The position numbers and the translations under genes were made by a program. The notes beneath the pieces were generated by a model. The model was not told the DNA's origin. It worked only from the letters and a program-made list of their open reading frames with translations, and ran no database searches. Positions 13,336 through 47,381 of a stretch of DNA of 64,000 nucleotides are shown in pieces. The DNA is from Hoplostethus atlanticus (Eukaryota; Chordata; Actinopteri; Trachichthyiformes; Trachichthyidae): contig JAXDDX010000018.1 in assembly GCA_034670405.1 (NCBI GenBank), positions 5,541,001 through 5,605,000 on the forward strand, in the 5' to 3' direction. Within the stretch, counting starts at the first letter, position 1, and each line of letters opens with the position of its first letter.

Positions 13336-13380
13336 CCTTCTTGCTGTGAGGCAACAGTGCTAACCACTGAGCCAACTGTG
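13336..13380 (-). repeat. tRNA-SINE head fragment inserted at the broken Tc1 end
   Basis: Read on the minus strand it gives ggctcagtggttagcactgt followed by tgcctcacagcaagaagg, the familiar head of fish tRNA-derived repeats (A-box region). It begins exactly where Tc1 similarity stops. Confidence 0.55.
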
Positions 13381-13487
13381 TACGTTTGGGAATTCTTATG
13401 TGAGATATTGTGGCCTAAGTGGATTGTAAGTATAAATATAGCTGCAAGCAGCAATGATGGGGCAATGCACAAGAAGGAGCCACAGCA

Positions 13488-13600
13488 GCAGCAGTTGAAG
13501 TAGCAGCAGTAATGGAAGCAGCAGCAGTAGTTGAAGCAGTAGTTGGAGCTGCAGCAGTAATTGAAGCAGCAGCAGTAGTTGAAGCAGCAGTGGTAGCAAA
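13488..13600 (+). repeat. Imperfect GCA/GTA trinucleotide tract
   Basis: Interrupted cagcag/gtagtt/gaagca units. Open frames across it on both strands are low-complexity artefacts. Confidence 0.8.
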
Positions 13601-14085
13601 GGCAAGTCACAGTATCGTAAAGGATAACAATGGAATCCAATGGATGATGGAAGCCAAGGAGGAATGCTCACATTGCTTCAATGCCACTCGATCTCACAAC
13701 CTTTGTCGCCATAGGCACGTCATGATATGGTTTAGCCAGCTGGGACGTGAGTAGCGCCACTGTGTGGCTCCACACTTCACAGGCCTCCTTTGAGCCATGG
13801 GGCAAACATCTGTGTCAAGTTTGGCATAAATCCGACAAAGCGTTGACGAGTAACGCGTCACTTCATGTTGACCTGCTGTTTTTCTGAAATTCTGTTGCTC
13901 ATCCATCGCTTAGAAAAGTAATGTAAAGTAGTTGTATAGGGGACAATCCGTAGGAGCAACACTGCAAGATTTGTGAGAATCAGTCGAACGTTTTTTCGAC
14001 CGCAAGAACCTGACATTTTAAATCTACAATTTGCTCCAACACTTTGGTATGAACATGATATTAGAATTGTTTTTTTGAAACGAGA

Positions 14086-14390
14086 TGTGCAGTAGTAGTT
14101 GCAGTAGTAGAAGCAGAAGTAGTAGTAGTAGCAGAAGTAGTCATGGCAGAAGTTGTAGTAGTAGTAGTAGTAGTAGTAGTAGAAATAGTAGTAGCAGCAG
14201 TAATAGTAGCAAAAGTAGTATTAGTAGCAGTAATAGGAGAAGCAGTACAAGGAAAAGTATTATCAGTAGTAGAAGTAGTAGTTGCAGGAGTAGCAGCAGA
14301 AATAGTAAAAGCAGAAGTAATAGCAGCAGCAGTAGTAGTAGCAGTAGAAATAGCAGAAGTAACAGTAGGTGCAGCTGCAGTAGTAACTAA
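14086..14390 (+). repeat. Long imperfect GTA/GCA trinucleotide array
   Basis: About 300 nt of agtagtagtagcagaagtag-type units with a near-pure (gta)n core at 14156-14181. It yields artefactual poly-Ser, poly-Val and poly-Thr frames in different readings. A shorter relative lies at about 14755-14900. Confidence 0.9.
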
Positions 14391-14435
14391 GAGCATGCTA
14401 TACAGTATATAGTATTATACAGTAGTATTTCAGTG

Positions 14436-14735
14436 TGGTTGTTAAGGTGTACAATGTGGATGCTAGGGTGTTACAAGGTGATTTCTAGGGTGTGCTGGGT
14501 GGTGGCTAGGGTGTTCCTAGGTGGTTGCTAAGGAGTACTACGTGGGTGCTAGGGTGTTTCAATTTGGTTGCTAAGGTGTACTAGATGGTTGCTAGGGTGT
14601 ACTATGTGGTTGTTAGGGTGTACTAGGCCATTGCTAGGGTGTTACTATGTGGTTGCTAGTGGTCACTAGGTGGTTGCTATGTGATTACTAGTGGATGCTA
14701 GGGTGATTCTAGGTGGTTGCTAAGTGATTACTAGT
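14436..14735 (+). repeat. Minisatellite, about 22-nt unit
   Basis: More than a dozen diverged copies of gtggttgctagggtgtacta follow one another, with unit lengths near 22 nt and drift towards the 3' end (gtgattactagtg). Confidence 0.85.
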
Positions 14736-15389
14736 GCTCCTACTAGTAATGCTAGTAGTAAAAGGGAAAGGTTGAAGTAGTAGTAATAGTTGAAGCAGTA
14801 GTAGAAGGAGTAGAAGTAGTAGAATCATCACCTGTGTGCTCTGCTCATTCATTCCTATGAAGCAGCAACAGTAGAAGCAGAAGTTGTAGTACTACTATGT
14901 AGTACTACTATCAAAGTCTATGAATACATAAGAGGCAATCAGAGAGGTGAGGTGAGTTGCTAGTTTCATAATGAAGGGCTATTGGTCAAGCAACTGAAAG
15001 TTCTCCCACATACATTGTGTATTTGAAAACAATTAGCTTCACTTACTTACTTACATGTGAGTGAAAGTGTGAAAAGCTGAACATTTTGGTGTATATGTTC
15101 ATGTAGCTTTAAAACTAGGAGTAGCAAGAAGTTAAAAAACAGATAAGAAGTTGAAATTACCAACCACGTGTGAGTGACAGTGAGAGTACAAATGACAACA
15201 AATAGGCAACTTCTATAATTCATGTTTCGTTCTTTCCCCAGTTGAAAAGATGGCCAAATTACCAGTGGCCCAGCTCATGGGGTTGCACAACTCCCCAAGG
15301 AACCATTGTGTGTGAGATGGTAGATAAAATAACATGACGAATATAAAATAACCATAATAAGATAAAAATGAACTGAATAAATACAAAAA

Positions 15390-15560
15390 ATACAGCAGGG
15401 TAACACAATGAACACAATAGAGACAATTGCCCAAAAAAACATCAATAAAACTTTTTAAGAAGTAATTTTGAAGACTATAGTTATTTTGCCAGCCACTCAT
15501 TAGGCAGGTCATTCCAAAGTCTAGTGGGTTTAGTAGCAATGACATCGGATTTTAATCTAG
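15390..15560 (-). repeat. Possible LINE 3'-terminal fragment
   Basis: Minus-strand reading gives KSDVIATKPTRLWNDLPNEW followed by stops. The RLWNDLP word resembles the C-terminus of several fish LINE polymerases (RLWNSLP...FK..LK). Weak and short. Confidence 0.3.
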
Positions 15561-16188
15561 GCTGTGCTCGGGCTCATGTCATGTGGGATAAATAATCTTC
15601 AATCATTATTAAGCAACACTTCTAAAACTCAAGAGGCTAGAGCTGCATAGGATTAGTGGGGTCAATATTTTATCTTTGCTTTATCTTTGCTTTATCATTG
15701 TTTTTGCTCTCTCTCTGTCTCTCTCATCGTTCTACGTTCTGCATGTTGTCAGTAACAGTGTTGTCACTTACTGCCTCCAAAGGGACTGCTGCATCATACC
15801 TGTGGAGAACATGTAGATTATTGGCTTGATCCCTGGTCTGCCAGAGCAAAACGTTTTTGCCTACAGTCCATGGCAAAAAATACACAACTTCCAGTTTTTT
15901 CTATTATTATATAATACAAAAATGTACAGTATGACACAACAACAGGATAAGCAACAGACAGAGACATGGGTAGGTACAAACAACAACAGGCTCAGGGATA
16001 CAGCTAGTGATACAAAAATTGGCACAGGCTATTTAAGTGTTCTTGTTACTTGCTAAATATTACATTACCACCAGCAGATTTTCTAACCAAAAAACTGCTA
16101 TCACACGTTGTGAAAACACAACTTCCAATTGCCCACTCTACCTTGCCCATCTCTGACGCGCCTGCAAATGGCCTATCAGCTCTATGGG
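15561..16188. other. Intergenic, no recognised gene
   Basis: Only a CT-rich tract near 15708-15726 stands out. Open frames here resemble nothing known. Confidence 0.6.
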
Positions 16189-16262
16189 AATCTCTCTCTC
16201 TCTCTCTCAATCTCTCTCTCTCTCTTTCTCTGGGTGCGTGCGTGCGTGCGTGCGTGCGTGAG
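16189..16262 (+). repeat. CT tract followed by (GTGC)n microsatellite
   Basis: Two CT-dinucleotide runs at 16192-16231, then gtgc/gcgt tetranucleotides at 16234-16260, immediately before the pcnx3 upstream region. Confidence 0.9.
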
Positions 16263-16269
16263 TGAGTGT

Positions 16270-39179
<22,910 letters not shown>

Positions 39180-42100
39180 GTCTGTTCTGGGAGCCCCCCT
39201 TGCGACATTCTCTGCAGCGAAAGCACACCCACGGTCAACTCTGGATTGGGCCTTGCCCACTTAGACCGGACTCATTCCAGCCTTCTGGACTCATTCCATT
39301 GATCCTTGTTCAAAGACAACATCCGAGATTTGTAAATCCTCTAATGGAAAATCGATCTTTTATCCATTGCACATTTCTCAGCCCACTGCAATACTGGACA
39401 GTTTTGGTTGTATACTCATGCCCTCTCTCCTACTCACCCAAAGGAGTTAAACATCTGATGGCATGTTGCGCTGATGCAAGTCAGAACACAAAATAATTTC
39501 AACCAACCAGTTTATTCCAAAGTCAGCTTTCACCATGTCTCCTAAGACTTGATGTACTCATTCTAAAGATTTTTCTGAAAAAGGCACTCAGTGTCTCTGT
39601 GGGCAGCCTTTTGGTTGTAACAGTGGTGACAGGCCAAAAAGGCCAGTGCAATTGTAAGGGATATTTTGCTTGAGTAGTGTTTATTTTTCTATACTGGATC
39701 GCCTCTAACTTTCTCTCACTTGACACCTGCAACAGCAGTGTTTGCATAACCAATCAAAAAAGGAAGTTCAAGATCCTATTTTGCTGTATGTGCAGGTGAA
39801 GCATATATGACTACCACGATAAGCCTTGTTTTGTTTTTCCCCTCTTTTACCATCCCCCTCGGACCTACGGTTGTGTGTCAAATGATATTTATTAAGTACG
39901 TACTATATGACCAATTTTAAGAAACCTCTCCCACTTTCTTCCTTGTACATCACACATATACAACACCAACAACAACAAAAAAACATCACAGACAAATTTC
40001 ATCTTTGTGTCCTCTGGCTATTTCTTACAGAGGTGCCTGACAACATCAACACTCAACAGTTCTGTCTTGGAGCAAGTTTCAGGGAAAAGACACCCTTCTG
40101 TCCCGGCCAACATGTGGTGCTTTTACCGCTGAGTTTACAGTCTATTTAGGCCTGGACATGAGTCCTGAATTTGGCCAGCAACACAGAGATGTGGGAGGAC
40201 TTCAGACACGGCTGATACCCATGGATCAGGACAGAGACAAGCAGAGGGTGATGTGTACCAGTGACATTGTGTTGATCACAAGACTACAAACACGGAGTAT
40301 TATTAACTAAAACCTTTTTTTAAATTTTTTGTATTTATTTTTTTTGGTGAGTGGAATGTCTTTTTTTTTTTTTTTTTTTTTACTTTACTTGAAAAATCAC
40401 AAATTACTCGGTGTCTAAGGCCCACTGACTTTGTTTTCCTAGGGTAACCGATCAATAACTCCCTCTCTGACCCGGTCCAGTCAGCTCTAGACTTCTCTCA
40501 ATAGCAGGGACCCAGGCTGCTTTGTGTGGGGAGCTAGCTGCCACCCAGAGGCCCCTCTGTTTTCTTTGCCTACAGTATGGCCCCTCCTATTACTATACTA
40601 CTGCTTCTGCATCTCCTGCTACTACTAATATACCCACTACTACTGCTGTTCATACAACAGTTAAATCCAGCGTTTTAGTTGGAAATAAACAAAGTTGAAT
40701 GAATACTGAAATCAAAGGTGGAATATTTATTGATTAATATTGTCTTAAAGATATCTTTAAAGGGGTTTGTCTATATGGTGTGCTAATATATCAAATTGGA
40801 GATAAGATTCTGCCTTCTGTCAAATGTATCCCCCCACCCCACACACACACACACACACACACATTGTTTGGTATCATAGCATTTGTATCATCTCACCAAT
40901 GGCTGTCTTTTTGAGTGTGTAATATAACTGGAAGTATTCCTGAGAAGTCACTTTAAGTTGGTTTCTTTCCCACTCTTGCACTCTTTTGCTCCACCACTGT
41001 GAAAAGCAAATTGAAACACTGATCGAGGGTTTTAGTGGGTTGAAGTAGATTACATAAAAGAAGCTGGCAGTCTGACCAAATTCTATCCCAATTGTTTCCC
41101 TGGGTCCAGAGGCTTTCACCTAATGCAAATCCATGTTTGTCCCCTGCCCAGTTGTCTGTTTTTTTGGTTGAGCGATTCTGGAATAACCTTGTGCCATAGT
41201 GTAAATTGTTGTACCAGAAGACTGCCTTGTATGCTACTTTTCACACCAAATAATCTCTTAGAAACTGTGTCACTGTTGGAAAATTGAAAGGAAGCCAGCA
41301 TTCTCAGGGTCTATAATGGGAAAGAAATTGACTCGACGTCTTCTGTGGGAAAGCTTTTTGTCCAAAAGGAGAAAACCGAAAGGGGGATGAAATCATTAGT
41401 GGCAAAGCTATCAAATCGGAGTCAGGCTGAGTATTGGGCCATGTTGCAGAAGATGCCCCCTTTTCAGTGTTTGTACTCTCTGGGTTAAAACATTTTCTTC
41501 ACACCGCATGCTGTTATAGCCACATCTTTTAGTTCTATCTATTGAATCACTCAGTCTTTGCAGCGCTGTTTTTTGTTTCGTTTTTTTTCCTCCCCACTAT
41601 CAACACATCCTTAGGACATTTGAACAAGGGATACATATAAAGCCAGCCTTTATTTCTTTGTCAAAGAATCACATTACGATTGTCCTGACTTTAGTGTAGC
41701 ACCCCTGAGATTACTTCCTGTTTCGGCTGTGAACGTACTACAACATAAAAATAGTGCGTCAGTATCCCACGCTAACGCGTTAGTAACTCCCTTGCCTCAG
41801 GAAAAACGGAGACTTTTCTGATCAGGGCCTGTTTTCTGTTTTTCTTTTTCCCTCTCATTCATCTTGTATCCAAAGCAACAGGGATTTTTTTTTTTTATTA
41901 TTATTATTTTTTTATTTTATTTTACTGGGAGTGAGGAAAGCACAAGTTACTGGACAGACCTGGGTGTCAATAAAAAGGGATTACTTAATCTCTGCAATTT
42001 ATGTACAGCATGTTTCATACATAAATATATATTTAAAATATAAATCTATTTTATTATGATTCGATTTTGGGTTATTTTACATCAAAGACACTATGTTGAG

Positions 42101-42410
42101 GCTTAGGGGAGGGTCTCTTGTGTTTACCCCTCAGAGTAGAGAGCTGGCTCCTGAGTGGAGAGGTACTCTTCACATTGAATTGTGCAGTTGGGGAAGAATC
42201 AATTAATACTTCTTTTGCACAAATGTATTGTACACCATCCCACTTTGTTATTGTTCATTTTAGTTATGGGGAGGGGGGTCTTTTATTTAAGAACTTTAAG
42301 TCGATGTTCAAAGTTCTGTACAGGTTTGGTTTTTTTGTGATTTTTTTTTTTCTTCTCTTTTTTTCTGCTATTTAAATTAAAGCTTTTTGTGTCTTTGTTT
42401 GCAAATTAAA
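39180..42410 (+). other. pcnx3: pcnx3 3' untranslated region with several poly(A) signals
   Basis: No coding exon after the TGA. AATAAA occurs at 40684-40689 and 41969-41974, and ATTAAA at 42376-42381 and 42405-42410, so alternative 3' ends are likely. Contains long T runs (about 40360-40381), a CA run at 40840-40862 and T/A-rich tracts. Which signal is used cannot be told from sequence. Confidence 0.5.
40840..40862. repeat. (CA)n microsatellite
   Basis: Short pure CA run after a C-rich stretch, inside the presumed pcnx3 3'UTR. Confidence 0.9.
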
Positions 42411-42898
42411 TCCTGTGAGTGCTTCATTTTCCTTTTCTTGTCTTGTTAGTTACTATGTTTTTTTGGGCTGGGGTATCTAGCACCGAGTGACTTTGCCTTA
42501 AATTGCATTGAACCTGAACCTTAAAAATATCTAATATTTAATGGCTTACTGTACAGGGATACACTATATTGCATACAGTGAAACAATTCAGTTCCAACTC
42601 TTTACAAGACAGTGTTCAGTTTCACGGCTAAACAGAAAGCAGAATTAAAGACATTAAATAATGTGTCTTATTGCAAGCATGGACTTAACATTTATCAAGA
42701 TGTTTTGAAATAGCCGAAATTATAAGGACCTATATATCTATTTTCATAATTTTCCAATGATTATTTGATTATTAAGGTGCATACTAGTTAATGCCGTGAC
42801 TGGAAGAACAACGCACCAAAACAAACCACTTTTAAGACCACAAACATTTTGTGTGTTCTTAAAGGGGAATTCTGGTATTTTTAAAACTGGACTCTATT
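42411..42898. other. Gap between pcnx3 3' end and fold-back element
   Basis: AT-rich, no gene recognised. The word cttaaaggggaattctgg at 42859-42876 is similar to dispersed fish repeats and may belong to the neighbouring MITE. Confidence 0.5.
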
Positions 42899-43340
42899 TG
42901 TACATATTAGTCATTTAGACCCCAAAATAGGTACAAAAAGTTTTGGAATTGCTCCGGTAGATCGCCTCAACCGGCAGTCGCGAAACGGGCTGCAATGGCT
43001 GCAACCTTTTTTAACCAGAAAACGAAAGTCTCGCTCAAGGAGAAGTCTCACTCTGAAATCTGAAAGATGAGGTGAGTTGTTGCAGGAGGAGGTTAAACAA
43101 AGGTCTATTTCTGTAGCGATCCTTTCCGTAATGTTGTCAGACACTTCGAATAACAATCTGAGCCTGTCAGTGGCAAAAACAAGCACTTTTAGTGGACGTA
43201 CTTTGATCGCGCGCAGTTGCACCAAAGGATTACGTTGCAGCCGTTGCAGCCCGTTTCGCGACTGCTGGCTGAGGCGATCTACTGGAGCAATTCCAAAACG
43301 TTTTGTACATATTTTGGGGTCTAAATGACTAATATGTACA
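42899..43340. mobile_element. Fold-back MITE with 107-nt inverted arms
   Basis: Left arm 42899-43005 and right arm 43234-43340 are inverted copies differing at about 6 of 107 positions. Each arm includes tacatattagtcatttagac and gcagtcgcgaaacgggctgc. The 228-nt centre has no coding capacity, and open frames on both strands are images of the arms. Element ends and target duplication are unclear, so the superfamily is unassigned. Confidence 0.75.
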
Positions 43341-43688
43341 GGTTTATTTACCCTGATGAAGAAAGTAGAATTCAAAGAGGTGATCTTCATGTTCCTGTGG
43401 ATGAAGTCAGCAGCCACTAAGGTCTTCTCTTTTAGTGCATTTCTGGGTTGTTAGGGAAAGCCAGGAGATTCTGTGGTGAGTGATAGTTTGTGGGGTGGCC
43501 TTTTGAGAGAAATGTGTTTTCTGTGGAGTCCAGGTTGTATAGCATCATATGAGTGACCTGTTATAGCTGTGACATGGGTTTGATGGCTTCTTGATTTTGA
43601 GGAAAGTGGGGAAATGCAATTCATTACACCATATATTACTGAGGTAGCTCCTAATAAATAAAAGACCATCCCTGGCAGAACATGGGCA

Positions 43689-43694
43689 TTTATT
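43689..43694 (-). promoter_or_regulatory. Poly(A) signal of the Ig-superfamily gene
   Basis: tttatt on the plus strand reads AATAAA on the minus strand, about 150 nt after the stop codon. It is the first canonical signal downstream. Confidence 0.55.
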
Positions 43695-43844
43695 GTAAAA
43701 ATGTTTTCACTAGATACAGTACAGCGATCCAGTAGTATGCAAGCAGCACTGGCTAGGGATGACTAAGATTTCATTATCTAGCTGAGACAAATACATAGAG
43801 TCCAGTAAGTCTTTTCGTTTCCTACCGCTGTCAACCTTGAGAAA

Positions 43845-46800
43845 TCAAACGAATGAACGCTTCATTAAAGAGGGAGTATACCGTATCTCATTGTAACACA
43901 CCTCCTCTTCTTCTTTACCCTGCCTGCATTTCCCATCCTGCCCAGTGCGATGGAGCCACAGCACTAGTACCAGCAGTGCCAGCAACATCAGGGTCATAGA
44001 CAAGGTCAGCAGTACGCCCTGCAGTATTCCCGAGGATCTCTCTGGGGCTATAGAGAGTGGAAAGTAAGAGAAAACGGATACTGTTCCAAGTATTTGACAC
44101 AAAAAAAAAGGAAATCAACTGAAGTGAAAGAAGCTGAGGTACTTACTGCTGTAGATAAACAAGTTGACATAGCAGTTCTGCGTTCCCAGGAGGTTCGTGG
44201 CAGAACAGCGGTACAGTCCAGATGTCTGAGTTGACACATTTGCAATTTGGACGGAGCCTGATAGATCCCCTGTTACAGAGAGCAGGAGTGGTCACATGGA
44301 TATAGCATGTGACGCTGGTACTGGGGAAATGAAGTAGAGTCCAAGAGAGGTGCAGTACTGTATATTAGACTCTTACAAGCCTGATAAAAACATTTCTGTA
44401 TTAGGTACTCTGGGTTGACACAGTACCACACTGTGTGGGGATGAACCCCTGTGGCAGCTCTTACCCTCCATATTGATGGGGAGTGAGATTTCCTCTGGAT
44501 TCAACTTATCCCAGCGTATCTCTGGAGTGGGGACGCCCTCAGCCACCATGCAGGACAGCGTTACACTTCCACCCATCTCAGTATCTCCATCCCACTGGCA
44601 CATAGGCAGCGACGGGGGCGCTGCAAAAGCAATTGGTAAATTCGTCTCCAGCGCTGTCGTCCATATACACAATTGCAAGAGGGTGTATGGTTAACTCTTC
44701 TAACCTGCTTTTTTTTGTCTTATTACTGAGCAAAATAATAATTAATAATAATAATAATGTGTGAGAAACTATGAGTGAATTTTCAGTGTCTATTCATCAG
44801 CCAATGATCAATCATCCACCTCTGGAAAAGGAAGTGACCCCTTACTTCATTAACAGCAGTCATCAAGTCATCACTCACCAAACATACAACCAACTAGAAG
44901 TCACATGTTTTTAACACAGTTTCATTTTTACCTATAACTGCTAAAATACTTTCTAACTGACAATAAATACTTTTTGCTCAAAAGTGAACCCATTCATCTA
45001 TTTTTCAGATCACTGTCCATTATCTGCCCATCCGCATTTGAAACACCACCAGTTTTAGGTGAAGAAAAGCGTATAGTGGCACCCGATCCTGTCTTTCTGT
45101 AAACCATCACGCTGAATTTCATTGGTTTAACTAGACTACTGTTAACATATACCCTAGTTGCTATAGAGAAATGTCTTCTGAAATTGCACTAAAAAAAAAA
45201 CAGCGCTAGGTCAGTACAGCACCTACCCAGCACAGTTATTGTGTGTCGATTACCCAACGTTACGACATGTTTACCCTGGGGCCCCTGGCAGGATAATCTC
45301 ATGCTGTCCTTAAATTTGGACAAATATGTGATACACCTACCCAGAACAGTGAGGACCAGTTCTCCGATGCCAGGATCTCCCGTCTCTGGTGGGTTGTTCA
45401 CCATGCAGCGGTAAATACCAGCATCAGACATACGTGTGTCATTCAGGATAATATCAGCGCTCCAGGGAATACCTATGTAATGGAGTTAGTTTGCATGAAT
45501 TACACTTGCAACAGCTTGACAGTAAGTATTGTAGGATACGGTGTATTACTGTAGTACTGGAGTTACCGACCAACCCACCTCCCCTGTTCTCCAGTGAATT
45601 CCGTTAAGCAAATCCTGTTTTTGATGCTCTGTGATCATTTTCTAAATGAGAATTCTTTCAAATCCACAGACATGTTTCGATTTCTAGCTGAAGGTTTTCA
45701 TTTTTTGATGTGTCATTTGTTGATGTGACTAATGCTCCTTTTCTAATCTATTTTCCTTGAGGTGAGAGTAAGAGCTCATGCATGGACAAGTGAGCGGAAA
45801 TGGATATAATAACACAATGAGGACTAAGGTTTTCATTGGATATACCTGCAAAACCCACCCTGCCAGTGAGGGAGGAGTCTTCAATCACCTGACCGTGGTC
45901 ATACACAATCACCTGGCAGTGAGAGCAAAGATACACAGGTTCAAACTCCAAAACCATTTATGCACTTTATTATTTATTTATCATAGTTAACAAAGCATGT
46001 AACCAAGCGGAGAGGACGTTCTTTACTATGATTATGGGTACAACAAGGATGTTTTCTCACAATGCATGGCTATCTGTGTTTTCCCAGTTCAAAAGGACTA
46101 TACTCATGGAGGCTACTTGATCATTTGCAACTACCTGTTGTATGAGAAAGCATATTACACGTGCATAACAACTGTGGGCTGCAGACCTGCATAGGGGCTT
46201 CTGGGTTGGAGAAGGGTGCCAGGGTCCAGATAATATTGAGTCTAGACAGCGGGCTCGTGGTGAAGAAGGAGCAGGGCAGAATGACAAAGTCACCATGAAC
46301 CACCTCCAGACTGGAGTCCCTCATGGTTACTCTCAGTGCAGCTGTGAAAAACGACAAGGTGTTAATCCCCCAAAAACAGACGAGCAGTGACAAGTCATCA
46401 CTGTGCAAACTGCCATGTGAGATAATGATAAGATAGCAGCCTGGGTTGTTTCATTATTTTATAGTGGAGTTTTTAGTGCTCAGCTTTAACTTCCCCGGGG
46501 TTCTGTGGACAAGCAGACAGCGCCTAGTCCTCCCTCGCCTCCCTCATTACTGTAATAATGAACCCTTCCCCCACCCCAGGCCTTTTGTATGTGTGTGGGA
46601 ATCACCATGCATATTGGTTGTTAATTGCACTTGACAGCTCTGAGAGTAAGCCAAAGCTATCAGACAGCCTAGACACAGAGTAGAACAACAGCCCATTTCA
46701 CTGTGATGCTTTGATGAAAACATAAATCCAGTGCATTGTTTTCATGTAACCTGTTTTTAAAATGTCACGTCAATCCTCATAGAGCCATTCAGAACAAAGG

Positions 46801-47251
46801 CACCTGTTAGGAAGAACAGAAGTTCCATTGGCTATAACTATACATTTATAATTTATATTTTAAAGGTCAGAAGCTTTATTATTTTATCACGATACAGCCA
46901 TTCATTGAATGACTAGAGTTAATGTCTATGCTCTCAGCTCATGAGTATTTGGACGGTGACACACAGAGGTTGGCATCATAAGGGGAAAGTGCAGATGCAT
47001 TTTCAGTCTTAAAGAGTTAAAGATCTTTTGTGCATGAGCCTGCATTTCCACTTAGAGTAAACTGTTGGTCTAGACTGTACAATAAAGAGTCTAACATTAC
47101 TTACTTACTTTACTCAAATGTAAATAGAATTGCCAATATGTTTTATCAGTTAAGGAGTAACTCTTAAAGTATCATTTCAAAACTCACCGTTCTCAAGAGG
47201 GGTGAAACACATACACAAGATCCAAAACATCCATCTTCCAGAGCAGCCCAT
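43845..47251 (-). CDS. CTX/VSIG-family membrane protein with V-set and C2-set Ig domains (VSIG2-like), complete
   Basis: Type I cell-surface adhesion-like protein. Exons in coding order: 47251-47188, 46341-46187, 45912-45846, 45472-45341, 44620-44465, 44269-44147, 44047-43845; 900 nt, 299 residues. Exon 1 is a signal peptide (MGCSGRWMFWILCMCF). Exons 2-4 form the V domain, with Cys in VILPCSFF and in SDAGIYRCMVNNPP. Exons 5-6 form the C2 domain (TLSCMVAEG, TSGLYRCSATN) plus the extra Cys pair PMCQW/QNCYV typical of the CTX/CAR family. N-glycosylation sites NDT and NVS are seen. Exon 7 gives one membrane helix (GVLLTLSMTLMLLALLVLVLW) and a short tail ending MKRSFV, a class I PDZ ligand. YRCMVNNPP and PMC resemble VSIG2/VSIG1 (YLCQVNNPPDF, PLC). 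Human VSIG2 is also on 11q, but the tail differs, so no symbol is given. Weak point: the exon 2 donor reads CAG/gtctgc. Confidence 0.85.
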
Positions 47252-47347
47252 AGCTGGGAAGAAACAGAGAAAGGCAACCCTCTCTCCTCCGTGTACAAAT
47301 AGGTGGCCGAAAACTAGGCATGCATGATAATCTATTGAGCGATGCAA

Positions 47348-47365
47348 CCCCCCCCCCCCCCCCCT
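47348..47365. repeat. Poly(C) run, 18 nt
   Basis: Homopolymer just upstream of the Ig gene's ATG exon, followed by a CT-rich tract to about 47381. It lies in the presumed promoter or leader, and its length is prone to sequencing error. Confidence 0.9.
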
Positions 47366-47381
47366 TTATTCTCTCTCTCTC

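Noticed and set aside
14061-14412. Poly-Ser, poly-Thr and Val/Ala-rich frames
   Set aside because: All readings of the GTA/GCA array; no start context, splice signals or non-repetitive sequence.
15213-15545. 110-codon minus-strand hydrophobic frame
   Set aside because: Frame is shifted relative to the LINE-like RLWNDLP reading and has AT-driven composition; not a gene.
41116-42375. Small frames after pcnx3
   Set aside because: Lie in the presumed 3'UTR, show no homology and have no splice context.
42911-43417. 168-codon minus-strand frame and an 83-codon plus-strand frame sharing a C-terminal sequence
   Set aside because: The shared end arises because both read the inverted arms of the MITE; no known domain.
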